Shown here in pieces: positions 49,466 to 61,290 of a DNA stretch of 64,000 nucleotides. The stretch is taken from NCBI RefSeq assembly GCF_032062135.1, contig NC_092859.1:37808519-37872518 (forward strand), read 5' to 3'. Every line of letters starts with the position of its first letter. The stretch's first letter is position 1. The DNA comes from Pyxicephalus adspersus. Taxonomy: Eukaryota; Chordata; Amphibia; Anura; Pyxicephalidae. A program made the translations under genes and the position numbers. The notes under the pieces were generated by a model. That model did no database searches, was not told the DNA's origin, and saw only the letters and a list, made by a program, of their open reading frames with translations.

Positions 49466-49469
49466 GGCG

Positions 49470-50625
49470 TAATATATATATAAATAACTAAATTATTTTT
49501 TATCTTCATATGAACTAAAACATAATCTTATTTTCAAACAGATCCTAAAATCAGATGAAGAAAACCTAGTTAAACAAATAAAACAAAGACTATTATATGT
49601 AGTCATGTGTTTATTGAAAAAAATGCCTAAACAAATCTGCATGTGTCAAATGTAAGTAAATCATGTTCTTGGTGTTTGGCGTTACCTCCTTGTGCAGCAA
49701 TATCTGTGACTAAACATTTGTGGTAACTATTGATCAGTCCTGCATATTAACTTAGGGGATTTTTAGCCCATTTTTTTTATACAAAACAGCTTCAGCTCCT
49801 GAGTGTTGGTGCTTTTCCTTACATAACCTGCCTGCTTTAGGTCTTTCCATGATATTTCAATTGGATTAGGTCAGTACTTTGACCTGGTCATTCTATAACA
49901 TTTACTTGATCCTTCTTTAATCATTCTTTGGTAGAACGACTTTTGTGTTAAGGATTGTTGTCTTGCTGTCTCTTGGGATCCGGTTCATAGACAGATTTTC
50001 TTTTAGAATTTTCTGGTATAGTTCAGATGTCATTGTTCCATCAAAAATAGCAAGCAATTCAGGGCCGGATGCAGCTAAATAGGCCCAATCTCTTTTTTGG
50101 CTTCATCCATCCACACAACTTTCTTCCAATATCCTTCTGGTCCACATGATCTTTAGCAAACTGTAGACGTCAGCAATATTTGGGGGGGGGGGGGGGGCAG
50201 TGACTTTCTGCTTTCCATCCTGCACCACCACACATCATTGTTGTTCAGTGTTCTCCTGATGATGGACCCATGAACCTCAATATTTGCCTTCAGAGGCTTA
50301 GAATATACCCGGGTTTCTTTTGTAACCTCTCAGACTATTACAGTTCTTGTGGTTAGAGTTATCTTTTATGGTCGATCACTTCTGTGTAGGATAGGAACGG
50401 TCTTGAATTTCTTCCATTTGTACATATTCTAACTGTTCAAGAGTCCAAACTCTTTAGAGATAGTAACCTTTTCCAGCTTTTTGGGCTTTTTCTGAGGTTC
50501 TTAGAAACCTCACCTGTTCAAGCCATGATACATATTCACCAATGTGTTTGAAAATCAGATGATGTTTTAGGTCACATTCAGATAAATACATAAATATTTA
50601 AAGGGGTCACAAACTTTCAAGCTCA
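49470..50625 (-). mobile_element. Tc1-like DNA transposon, degraded
   Basis: Long inverted termini: 49485-49541 and 50544-50600 match when one is reversed (TGTTTGAAAAT..GATNATGTTTTAG). The right end reads 'aaaggggtcacaaactttca', a common Tc1-like terminus in fish and frogs. The minus strand between them carries a decayed transposase gene. At ~1.16 kb it is shorter than a full ~1.6-kb element. A G-run of 16 at 50182-50197 interrupts the coding part. Confidence 0.8.
49640..50480 (-). pseudogene. Tc1-like transposase pseudogene
   Basis: On the minus strand one frame reads GTMTSELYQKILKENL (about 50040-49990), the Tc1 'G.M.S..Y..IL..NL' block. Further on, in a shifted frame, NDQVKVLT and later N.NIMERPKAG stand where active copies have the PQSPDLNPIEN segment, so the last catalytic region is corrupted. 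Near the C-terminus KKWAKNPLS..YAGLINSYHKC and DIAAQGGN match the usual Tc1 ending. Several stops and frameshifts break it. No function is expected. Confidence 0.75.
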
Positions 50626-51703
50626 ATAACATTTGGCATTCCTTTATTTTGCTTCCCCCTAAAAATTAATTTTCTTTTTTTTCCTAATATCACCAACAAT
50701 ACAGTGCTCTCATTTCACAATATTCTAAGAAAACAAAGGCTTCATCAATGCAAAATCTAGCCCTTGCTACTTATAAGCTTTTCATCTACTCAAAAGTACA
50801 AAATGAAAATATTTCACAGTTTCGCTTATAATTTTTATTAGGATATTTGACTATATGCTGAAAAACATGGTATATAAAATATGACTTTTCCAAATATATA
50901 TCAGTTCCTAACAGCAAAGCCCTGGCACAAGGAATGTCTTTGCAGTTAGGAAGTGACATGATGTGAGATGTGGAAACAGTGAGCATGTTATAATTTATCT
51001 AAAATGTTCTACAGTGTATTTCAATTATATGCTATTTGTCAGGAAATTAGGCACATTTATATCTAAAAAAGCACACCCAACTGAATTAATATAGTGGTAC
51101 AAATTAGATTCCAAAGAGGTTTAATTTGCACAGTTTAATTTCAAACAGATCTAAAGCATTCTAAATTTAGACATATTGCTGGAGACCAACCATCATAGCA
51201 AATTTAGATGAATTGTGTTGGCATTAAAATTAAATTCTCTTTTATTGTAGATTTATTATTTTTGCCTTTCTTTTTGCTGTAACATAATCAGTATTTGAAA
51301 GAGTCACTAAATGTACATTATGTGAAATATTAAAAGTTTTGTACTGTCTAAAAAACATTACTATACCTGCATTGAAATTGTTAATTGACATAATAAAGTG
51401 AACCAGTAGAATGCTCATGTAATGTAAAATAACAAGTTTAGTTCATTTATTTCTCCTTCTTAGCAGTATGTAGGATACCTAACTTTCCTCTGGTCCCTTT
51501 CGGGGTCATTTGGTTTAAGAAATGAAGAAATGGAAGAAACTTATTATTTTTTCAGCATAGGAAAGGTTAATATGTGCTACCCTGATATCTTTTTTTATGT
51601 GATCCTGATACTTTTTCCTTCTAAATCGGACATATAGCTCCGCAATTAGCAAAAGCAATGCTTCCTGATGATGAAGAATCTAGCTCTGATACATCAAGAC
51701 AAT
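50626..51703. other. no gene or element recognised
   Basis: AT-rich unique-looking sequence. Confidence 0.4.
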
Positions 51704-51927
51704 GCCCCTGATTCATCATTGAAATCCGCGATCGCTGGAAGCGCGATAATACGCGCGACCCGCGATGCTGGACAGGATATACTTTCATCAGTGAAGTGGA
51801 TTTCTTCTTCTTCTATTTGCTAGCAAATGTTGTGAACCAGATCCTTTCCAGGTTTGCTGGATAACCCAGCTGCACTGTTGAAAGTATATCCTCTTCAGTT
51901 TTGGAGAGCTTTTAATAAATCAGACCC
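51704..51927. mobile_element. mosaic palindromic MITE
   Basis: The right half (from about 51765) is the family of 12240-12427: 'gctggacaggatatactttc', 'atcagtgaag', then the inverse arm ending 'ggagagcttttaataaatca'. The first 60 bases are instead of the GC-rich family at 53100-53300: 'ttcatcattgaaatcc' and 'cgctggaagcgcgataa..acgcgcga'. The two outer ends therefore come from different families. Confidence 0.65.
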
Positions 51928-52080
51928 AGTGTTTCCCAACGAAGGTTACTCCAGAGTTTGCTGGGGGTTCCTTGACCAATGAACAGTCTGTGACTCTCAG
52001 GAAGTTACCAATTACCTTTTTTGCCATCTGTAAGGGGGGCAGCCTTCCCACTGGCCAGCAATGTAAGAAGCATTGAAAGC
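51927..52080 (+). mobile_element. hAT MITE fragment, 'CAGTGTTTC' family
   Basis: Starts CAGTGTTTCCCAACGAAGG and runs through 'gctgggggttccttgac', 'ttttttgccatctgtaagg' and 'ccactggccagcaatgtaag', the inverse of the corresponding parts of 46330-46493. The right terminus is missing. It directly abuts the mosaic MITE. Confidence 0.65.
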
Positions 52081-53090
52081 AAGAAATTCAATTAGACTTT
52101 CTTAAATAGGAGAATATTACTTCTGACTAGCAGGTCAATATGACTGATATGTAAGTTGTGGAGCTTAAGGTAGTAGTTATTAAATAATGAAGCAAGATGT
52201 AGGGGGTAGTAGATAATTATTTTACCAACCAGTCACCCAGTTAGACAGGTAACAGCAGTAACAAAGGTAAATGATACAGAGGCAGGCATATTTTGCTGTT
52301 CCTCAGATGAGTAGGTGAGCAGCTTGAAGCAGCCTCCAGTTATATGGTAAGATTGGAGGTGTTGTAAGGAGGAAGAGAAGTAATCAGATGTCTTTATAGT
52401 TTAAAGGAGAGTCTAAAAGGGATAAAACATAGATAAACCAAAGGGCCAGGATCATTCCACAAGACATGATTTAAGGTATAACTGGGATAGGGGACTTTAT
52501 CTGCCCTGGAGATAGTCTGAAATATATTAGCAAACATATTTTTCATTTCTTTCCCAAAGGTGAAATCAGTTCTTTCAGACATTTGCAAAGTGTTTGTTCT
52601 AGATGTTTTAAACTTACCGGGCTCGCTGAGTTAAAGTGTCTAAAGTACATCTTGAAACCACCATTGTTCAGCCATGTTCCTTTTCTTATTATGACAATAA
52701 TTCTTTTTTCAATTATTTTATTTCTATCAAGCCAAACTACAATGAAATTTTAATTAGATCACAAATGCTTGGTGACAATTTTTTACAGTTCATACTATTG
52801 TGAAATGACATATTATGAAGTGCTTACTAGTATATATACAGCTTGATCCCAATTAGTTTGCAGTGTTGCAAAGCAAACCAAAAAGTATAAAAACAGTGCA
52901 ACAAATGTAACAATAAATTAATTATTTTGTGAATTAGTACAATATAACCTAAAAAAGTAGCACTTACCCAAAAGAAGATGAAGCATTAAAGATTCTAATT
53001 GACCTGTAAAGGACTGTAGATACGCACAGAACAGAGAGCAGGTGTGCGCTAATTAATTGCTATGATCTCACCAGTGAGCTTAACAGATCC
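52081..53090. other. no gene or element recognised
   Basis: AT-rich; no supported frame. Confidence 0.4.
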
Positions 53091-53094
53091 TCCC

Positions 53095-53300
53095 TAATCG
53101 CGCAGCTGAAATCTAATCGCCTTAATTGGCAGATTCGTGACCCCTATTGCTCATTATTATCAAGGCAGGAATCCGGCTGGCAGTGAGGGGGGCGAGTGTA
53201 CGAGCACACTCGACTCCGGACCGCGGGAAACCGGCTCGCTGGAAGCGCGAAAGTACGCGCGACCAGCGAGCACGGATTTCATTGATAATTCAGGCCCCAT
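53095..53300. repeat. GC-rich hairpin-bearing MITE
   Basis: A GC island in AT-rich DNA. Nested stems: GCTCGCTGG (53232-53240) with CCAGCGAGC (53261-53269), and inside it cgcg/cgcg around 'aaagta'; another stem, cgagtgt / cacactcg, lies at 53193-53211. It ends 'atttcattgataattcaggcccc', the inverse of the start of the mosaic element at 51704. The 73-codon frames on both strands are by-products of symmetry. Confidence 0.65.
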
Positions 53301-56300
53301 GAATCTTAAGGTCGAATTTTTAAAAGAACAATTTATTTTATGTTTGTTTCTAGTTTGAAAGATTTCAGTTTGAGATGTCACTGCTGATCAGTTGGGAAGC
53401 AATCTAATTGTGATATTTAGTGAATTTAATTTTATTTAAGCTGACTGTCTCACTAAACGTGGAATCAGTTGGTTTCTCTCTAATTGTATGTCCAGACTCC
53501 ATTTTATTTCAAAAAGGAGACATACCATTATTGATCAGCAAAAATGGTTCCTAGTGAGGGAATCATTTCACAAAACTGTATGGTTCCACTTCCAATTTGC
53601 TGCTAGATCATGAGACATGATAGAAAACAGAGTAATGTCATATTTTGTGCTTTTCTTTGTACCGGGTAGTTTACACTTTTCAGAGTGAAGTAGTATTGTA
53701 TAAACTGTTCGCATGAACAAATCCTAATGTTCAGGTCTCAGGCTGAATTTGAAGCAGAGAACATTTGGTGGTTTGTTATTGCAAGAAAACAACATGGGAC
53801 AACCAAAAGGTTCTGGAACCTTGTACTATGTGTAAATAAAGAGGGGGTGTACAGTGGTACAGAGGGGTCATTTTAAATGACCTACATCTGTAATTCATCA
53901 GAATTATTTTAAAATACAGATAAGCTGTTGTAAGAGGAACATGCAGGCCAAAGTGACAGCAAGAGAGGCTGCAGCACCGCCATTGGGCTGTGCCGAACCC
54001 CCTTTCTAATAATACATTTGCAGTAGGGCACACAAGCTCCTCTAGTTCATGTTCAACAAGCTCCAGCTACTTCTCCATCTTGGACAACCAGTAAATCATT
54101 GATATTTCACTTGCAAACTAGCAAATAAATCAGAAAAAGTCCTCCATCATTAGCTTCTAGAAGTATAGCTAAAATAATTATTTAGACTGCACATTGGGGA
54201 CCAGTTCTGAGAATGTGTTGGATTTAGCACAGGTGAAAATAGAAGGAGCCTGTTAACTACTCATCAAAACTTGGCCGATCCATGTCTGTGATGATAAGGA
54301 GGTGGTTTGAATAAAACTGTGCTGGATTATTCAATCTAAAAACCTTCAGCATACTTTGGTTGTAAGAAGTTGTCTGGAATAGGAAATTTACAGTTTAAGG
54401 TATAGAATGAAGTGATGTAGAATAGGTAATTTATTCAGCGTACAGTCTGACATGGGATAGAGACTGTAAAGCCTTGGAGCACTGACAGGAACGGGAGTGG
54501 GGGAGGAAAAGTGTGGTCAGATAAATAAGGTATCTGAAGTGCTTGAAGGATGGTTGATAGTGTTGAAGGCCGATAAAAGATTCAAAACCAGGAGGCCCTG
54601 TGACTTGGTACCGAGGAGGCCATTGGCAACCTTAGTAAGAGCTGTTCCTGAGGGTTTAGTGGTAAGTTTGAGTTAACACATTCTGTTAGGCTCCTTTCAG
54701 ACTTGTGGTAAACCAGCACAAAGCTCAACTGAGCTCCCAACTGCTCTAATTTTTCATGGCAGTAGTTGGAAACCATCTTGAGCATTTGCACATGGCTGTG
54801 TTTGCATTGTGATTGGGTCATGGCACAGTTCCTGAAAGTGACATGTTGCTTCTGGCTGGGTGGTTGCTTTTCCTCCTTTGGAATAAGAACAGCACCTCCA
54901 CTGCAAATGCAAAGGAAAAGCATACAAATGTGTTGAACTGTGGCACAGACCCGTATTAAATAACCACAGTGCAGAATAATCGTGATTGGATAGAAAAAAA
55001 GAGTGCTTATCAATATGATTGAAGTTTAGAACCTGTCTGATTCAGCTGTCATTGGACACATGTAGATGGTACAAAAATTGCACTAGCAGAGAGTTTCGTT
55101 GAAGCATTGTTTTAAAAATTCTCTAGTATAAGTTAAATGGTAACATAGACTTTAGCATTGTATGTTTTCTGAAAATAAGGCGCCCACTGATTTCCTGCTA
55201 TTATTGAATGTCCTAAGAGCCCTTTACCCCAGGGAGAAATCCTGCCCTCTATGACCATTTGTAGTTCCTTTAGACTTAACAAACCCTGTAAAGAAAATTA
55301 TGCATACAGAATGGATTATTTCATGGACCTGAAAACTGCTCATCAATGTTCAGTCTTGTTTACTTATTGAGGTAATTGTGGCATACCAAGATAACTGAGA
55401 CTTTTTCCCCAGTGGGAAGCAGAGTATAATCTGACAGCCAAGCTTGCTGATCCTAATAGCTCATTTTCTTGATGCGTGCAAGCTTGTAACGGTCTGCCCA
55501 AGAGCATTAAGCGGAAATCTAAGTTGATGTGGCTGTGAATTATTTTTGATAACAATATTTCTAACTTATTTTGGAAAACTAGAACCTCTTCTCCTTCTTG
55601 CTCATAGATTAAAGGGATAATAAATTGATGCTGATAAACAGATGCTTAGGTTTTCAGAATGAATTAGTGTTCTGGTCTACAATTTCCATCTGTACATTTT
55701 TGGAGGTCTAGGTACAATGTCATTAAACTTTCGGGGATATCAAATGGGGAACAATGTAGGGACTATTAGGCCCTGTTCTGTATTTCCAAAATGTACAGCT
55801 CATCTCCAAGCAAAAAGAATACCCGTCTCATGTTTATACCCTCCAGAATCTTCCAGAAGTAAAGATTGGATATTAGTGTTGCTTGAATTAGACTCAGTAC
55901 TGTTTGACTGAGGAAAACATTCACGTTCAGAATATTGAAACCAAACCAAATTCTACCTGTAAAAAAAACTGTGAGCCCCTTATCATACATAGCAGGCAGA
56001 TTCTGCTTGTTCTGTACATTACCACCAGGTACACAGGTAATTGTATTATTAAACATTGGGCCTATAAGTCAATTAGTAAGGTATACTTCATTGACTGGTG
56101 GTTGTTTCACCCCTGATGAGCACCAGGTAACCATGGTAACACACTCTTCTATATACATTACCAATGGACTTTCAGTTCAATGTTTACATTAGCAACCATT
56201 GGCCTTTGGGTAATGCTAATGGCTTCAACTAACTTTTTAGATTTTTTTCAGAACCAAACCAAATGTAGGAAGCTTGTGCTGATTGTGCATATGTTGGCCT

Positions 56301-59300
56301 GAATCTAAACAGCAACAATACAGATGATTCAATGCTTTAGTAGAGTTCACCGCCCTGTACAATCCAAGAATAACTGGCATTGCACTCTTTAGCCCTGATA
56401 AAGAAAGCATGATGGTGATAGCTATTTCAAAGCAAAATTCCAAAATAAAAAGCAAGTACATCTCTCAAATGGAAGGTAATAGGTTTATTTCACATTCCTT
56501 TTTATCAAGAATTTCATACTTTATTGGGCTCAAAATATGTGTTGCTTTTTAAAGCAAGGATCCTTATCCAGGCATGTTAGCTTTGAACCTAATGCTCTGA
56601 ATAGTCATGAGATGAAAGGTGTTAAACAGTATATCCTTGAAAGGAATTAAAAACATGGTGTGCCACTCAGATAAAAAACATTCCTTTAAACCTTTTCCTA
56701 ATCATTTTCCCACAGTCAGATGACTGCTGTTAGATGGAGATTTGCTTTTCCAATCACACATTCATTTAGATGCAGGTGTCTTGCGGCAAAGCACAGCAAG
56801 TAGCATCACGTTACCACATATTTAATATCAGTAAATCACTTTTCATTTTGTTTTGTTTAAGTCTATTAAAACTATAGTGCAACTATAGCCTGAAGATTGG
56901 ACATTAGTCTGTCTAGGTGATTTTATGCCTTTTTCGTTTTCATAAACCTAACAAATGTCACAGACTTTCACAAAATGAATTACTGGCACTTTGTCTATTA
57001 TTGTCAAGATGACAGAAAGATAATTGAGATTGGTTTATTTTTCATGAACTTCAAATGTCAGAATGCCACCAAAAAACACTTGCGGTATCTACAATGAGAA
57101 ATCATAATCAATCCTAAAAGCCAAAATGTGTTTGTTTACTTGGCAATGTTTCAGTCAATCAATCAGTCAATCTCTCCTTGTCTCTCTCATGCTGCATAAA
57201 ATAATTCTTTTTATTGAGAGTGGTCAATTATATCCACGCTTAATCTTGGAATCCTGGGGGTCTATTTATCAATGTTCTTATTCAAGAATCACAAAACTTT
57301 TACAATGTTTTTTAAAAAATATTCTTAGGTGGAAACTTGGGGATCTTTTGGTGAAAGTTGTGTGAATCTGATGGAAATATTTAGAGAGAGACCTAACTGT
57401 CTGAGTTTATACATATATATATATATATACCTATATATATATATATAAAATATATTGTGCCACTGCACAATATAAAATATATTTAAAAAAAAATATATTT
57501 AAAATATATTTGTCTTTTTCTGAAATGTTAAGATAAGCTACATGCTACTAAGAGCCATCCTTACCTTCTTTAGGTGTTGAATGGCCTTCAATGATTTAGA
57601 GAGTAGTGTTCACATATTAACAGCACACCTCTCTGCATTATTATGCAAAACTCAGTTTTAAACACCATACATGCTAAATGCTGATATATGATGTCTTGTA
57701 TTATCTTGGGCAAGTTAGGGAAAAATAGCGTTAAGCTCTAACATCTTACACTCTCATCAATTATAGTCAAGACCAGATTTACCATGGAGCAAAAAGGTCT
57801 TAGCCTATAGACAGTAAAGAAAATATGAGTCAGTACAGGTATTGCCTATATAATTGTATACTGTTATCAGCAAAATTCTAATATCACATAAACATATATA
57901 AACAGAATTACAATATTCTAAGTTAATTAGGAACAATAAAACAAAGTATGTTGTAGAGATAGGAAAAAGTTAACAAGGCCTTTAAAATTAATTGATGCAA
58001 ACAAGCTGAGATGTCTGGTATAGAAATTTCTTTCAATGTGGGAGTTCAATCTTCATTATGTGCCTCTGCGTGTTTTTAGGAATTTAGCTGATATTCTGTG
58101 TAAAAGGAAGAGGACATATTGGTGTCTACCTATTGGTCCCACTGTTCTTCCTGGATCGGTGAAAATGGATCCTGGATTTGATGAAAATATATAGGAGACT
58201 GTTATTTTTTGTGGTTGGCAAATTAGGGTCTTGACAGCTAACAGTAGGTTCTAATAATTAAATAATTGGATAATTTTAAATATTTGTTTTCACAGTATGG
58301 ATTTTGTTTATGAATAGTTTTCTGGAGTGTTTAAAATTGCTAATCTTTTGATTTTTATAAATGATAAATGTATGTTGCTTTGATTCCAAAAACTACTCAC
58401 ATTTGTATTATTTGATTTATGAAATATGGGTAAAGAATTGTGTTTATCTTACCTAGAATTCACAGCTGAAAGTTTAGTTGGGTTTGTCTGTGAAAGATCT
58501 AATTTATACAAGTCATGGCAACTAGTCACATGCAACTGTACTTATTTTGTAATGAAATGTAATATAAGATGGTTCACTACTCACTCAATTAGGTTCATTT
58601 CAAGGACAACCAGTTTGCAAGAAACTCAAAAGTGGCCATTATTTACATCAATATTTCAATTTGGAACGTATAACCCTAAACAGAGATGAAGGTCCATACC
58701 ACTATCTGTATTTTACCTATAATTAGGTAACACCGTTAGTTAGGTAACTTAAATCATTACCACCTTTTCATGTCTTCCTGACATCATGGTGACTGGATTA
58801 TGTACTTTGAACAGAGCAGTTTTACAAACTGAATGTTATGATATGGATTAGATCTGAATGAAAGTTAAATACTCAAGATGAGGGGTGGAACACCATTAAC
58901 ATTATAGAGCAAGTCCAATACACCACCATGGAAATCCTATATGTCAGTTCTGTCTGTCCTGTAAACTTAGGTTCTTCTTCCTATCCATCAGTTTATAGAT
59001 CAGATACTTTACATATGTATTTATTGCATATATACCATTTTACTACATTTTCCAAGAAATAAACTAAAATTTTAAAACTTGCAAGCTGGCAGGTTCTTTA
59101 TTGGGGTCAGCCAATAAAATACATTTCTTCTGCAGTTAAATAAACATGACTTAACTTTCACACATGTGCACAGGAGTTCATCCCTGGCAGCAAGCTATGT
59201 GGGGATCATACACTGTGCTGTAGAGATTACAAAAAGACTGGTAAGTTGGTTTCGTTGCATAAGAGAACTGCCATTTTTCTTGTACAATAAAAAACCTGCC

Positions 59301-60310
59301 TTTAAAAGGTATCTCTAAAACACATTTTTTGGTTTAGTTGGATAAAGAACAGAAGGGATGCCAACTCGTTCTTGCTGTCTGTGCCCCCACTGAGGAAATC
59401 TAACCCCTTTAATTAGTAATGCCCTCCGATCAAGCGTCACTCTTCTTGCCCAGCATCATCCAAACAATTTTCTTGCTATCCCTCACCATCATGGACCTGA
59501 TGGATGAGATTTACAGTAATTCTGCACAGCATGAAAGTCATATATTATGTAAACATTCTGGTGCCCAGGAGGAAAGATGTCCCACGGCTCCTCCTAAAGG
59601 AAAAAACAAAGGAACCCATCATGCCACTTGACCGGCCTGAAAACTGGCCTGTTCTAAGGCTGTGATAGTACAATGAATAGGAATTGCTATACTGATGGAA
59701 TGGAAGCATGCCAATCATTCTGCTTTCTCCTCCTGTAAGCATGAGTGTTAAACTGATAGTGCTCACATAGGGAAGCTTTCATTACTAATCTTTTGGTCCT
59801 CTAGTCAGAAACCCGTTTGACATGGATAAAGCTAAAATAGAACAGATTTATACTAGCTATATTTATTGATAACTATTTTATAAATACTTATCTAATTAAA
59901 TGGTAGACTTTTGAGTCTGCCTGGAGTTCAGATTTTTGTAATGCATTCTCAATTATGTTATGGTAAACTGATTATGTGTATCTTCTCTAAATATGTACAG
60001 CAATTATTTATCTGTCTTGTTGCTGTAAGGCATATGTCTTGTTATTTTTCATACTTTTAATTGTGCACCCTTCCATTTTCACAAAATGCCTCTGTCGTAT
60101 CTCAAGATTCCTTACTTGAAAATGCTTCAGCATAGAGTCAAGAGTTCCTGTTGTTCGCAACCTACTCTAGTTTACCGTCTGTCATATTTCTACCATCTGT
60201 TTAAAGTTTGGTCTGACTGGGAAAGAGAGTTTTATTTTGCAGTTTTATGTACAATATTGCATAGCCAGGGAAATTAACTAACTTGTCACTAAATAGTTAT
60301 TACAAGGAGA
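53301..60310. other. no gene recognised; a few low-complexity spots
   Basis: Long AT-rich stretch. The 143-codon minus-strand frame (54582-55013) has no domain and overlaps a block starting 'ttaggctcctttcagacttg' (54687) that looks like the left end of a MITE without a visible right end. 57411-57500 is an AT-rich palindromic tract around 'ttgtgccactgcacaa'. Nothing else could be supported. Confidence 0.4.
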
Positions 60311-60312
60311 TA

Positions 60313-60577
60313 CAGTAGTTCCTCGTTTATCGCAGGAGTTATGTTCCAAAACCACCCATGATAAAAACCCGGTTGGCTGCTGTCTATTCGTGCAGTCAAT
60401 TGGAATGCCCCATTCATTAAATCCAAATAAATGGGGCATTCTGATTGGCCAGACTTGTTCCTCCTTTAATTCCCAGCATCTCTACACTGCGCTTTCCAAT
60501 ACAACACCATGGGTTTGAGGAAAACACTATATACCAGGACTGTAATTTTCTAACTGCGATATGAAGAGGGACTACTG
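60313..60577. mobile_element. pogo/Tigger-like MITE
   Basis: Left CAGTAGTTCCTCGTTTATCG and right inverted GCGATATGAAGAGGGACTACTG, with TA on both sides (60311-60312 and 60578-60579). The TA duplication and 'CAGT.G..CCTCGTTTAT' terminus resemble pogo/Tigger-type non-autonomous elements. An internal stem, aatgccccattcatt / aaatggggcatt, lies at 60402-60440. 265 bp, no coding capacity. Confidence 0.75.
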
Positions 60578-60579
60578 TA

Positions 60580-61290
60580 TTAGTTTCTATTTAATAAGTA
60601 GATAATATGGTTTTATTCAAAGATTGATGGCTTTTCGACCATTTTCCCTGGAGGGGTGTGAACTTGTACATTAGGACTCGTGATTGTTGGTGGGTTTGAT
60701 TGGGGCAAACCTTAGATGGTTAGCTAAAATCTAAAAATTTTATGTTGTTGTTAAAAACCACATTGATCACCAACCACTTTATGTCCAGAATTGTTGGAGA
60801 AGATCAGCTGAATGGCCCTAGAACCCCATTGTGGCAAATTTGTACAGTACTACCTGGCCCCTTTCCATTTCCTATCTCACTGAAAAGGATGTGGGTAATT
60901 GTGGGACACCCAAAAAATTCCCTTTCCCAGGAAAATGAGTACATGGGTTCATTAGTACCCTTTACCCATTTACAGAGATAGTTAAACAAAGAGAAAGTAA
61001 AGCCCCCCCCCCCAGCTCCTGCATTGTAAAAACATTATATTTTATATAACTTTAAAAAGTACAATTTTGTAAAAAAAAAAATTGAATGGGACATTCAGTT
61101 TTGGTGAGAAGCTCATTAAGAGTAAAATGCTTCTAATGGAACGCAGACACTGCAGCTTTTTGTGGAAAGTGTTCCAACTGATAATAAAAAATCTGACACT
61201 CCCAATTAGGATTCATTTTGCAAACGACATGCTAGAAAAAACAACTAATTCTTTAGAACAGTGACCATAATCTTCAAAAGGGTTTATAAA
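60580..61290. other. no gene or element recognised
   Basis: AT-rich, with a C-run at 61004-61012. Frames of 79 codons or fewer without motif. Confidence 0.4.

Noticed and set aside
54582..55013. 143-codon minus-strand open frame, the second longest in the window
   Set aside because: No recognisable domain or splice context, and it overlaps what looks like the left part of a MITE (ttaggctcctttcagac).
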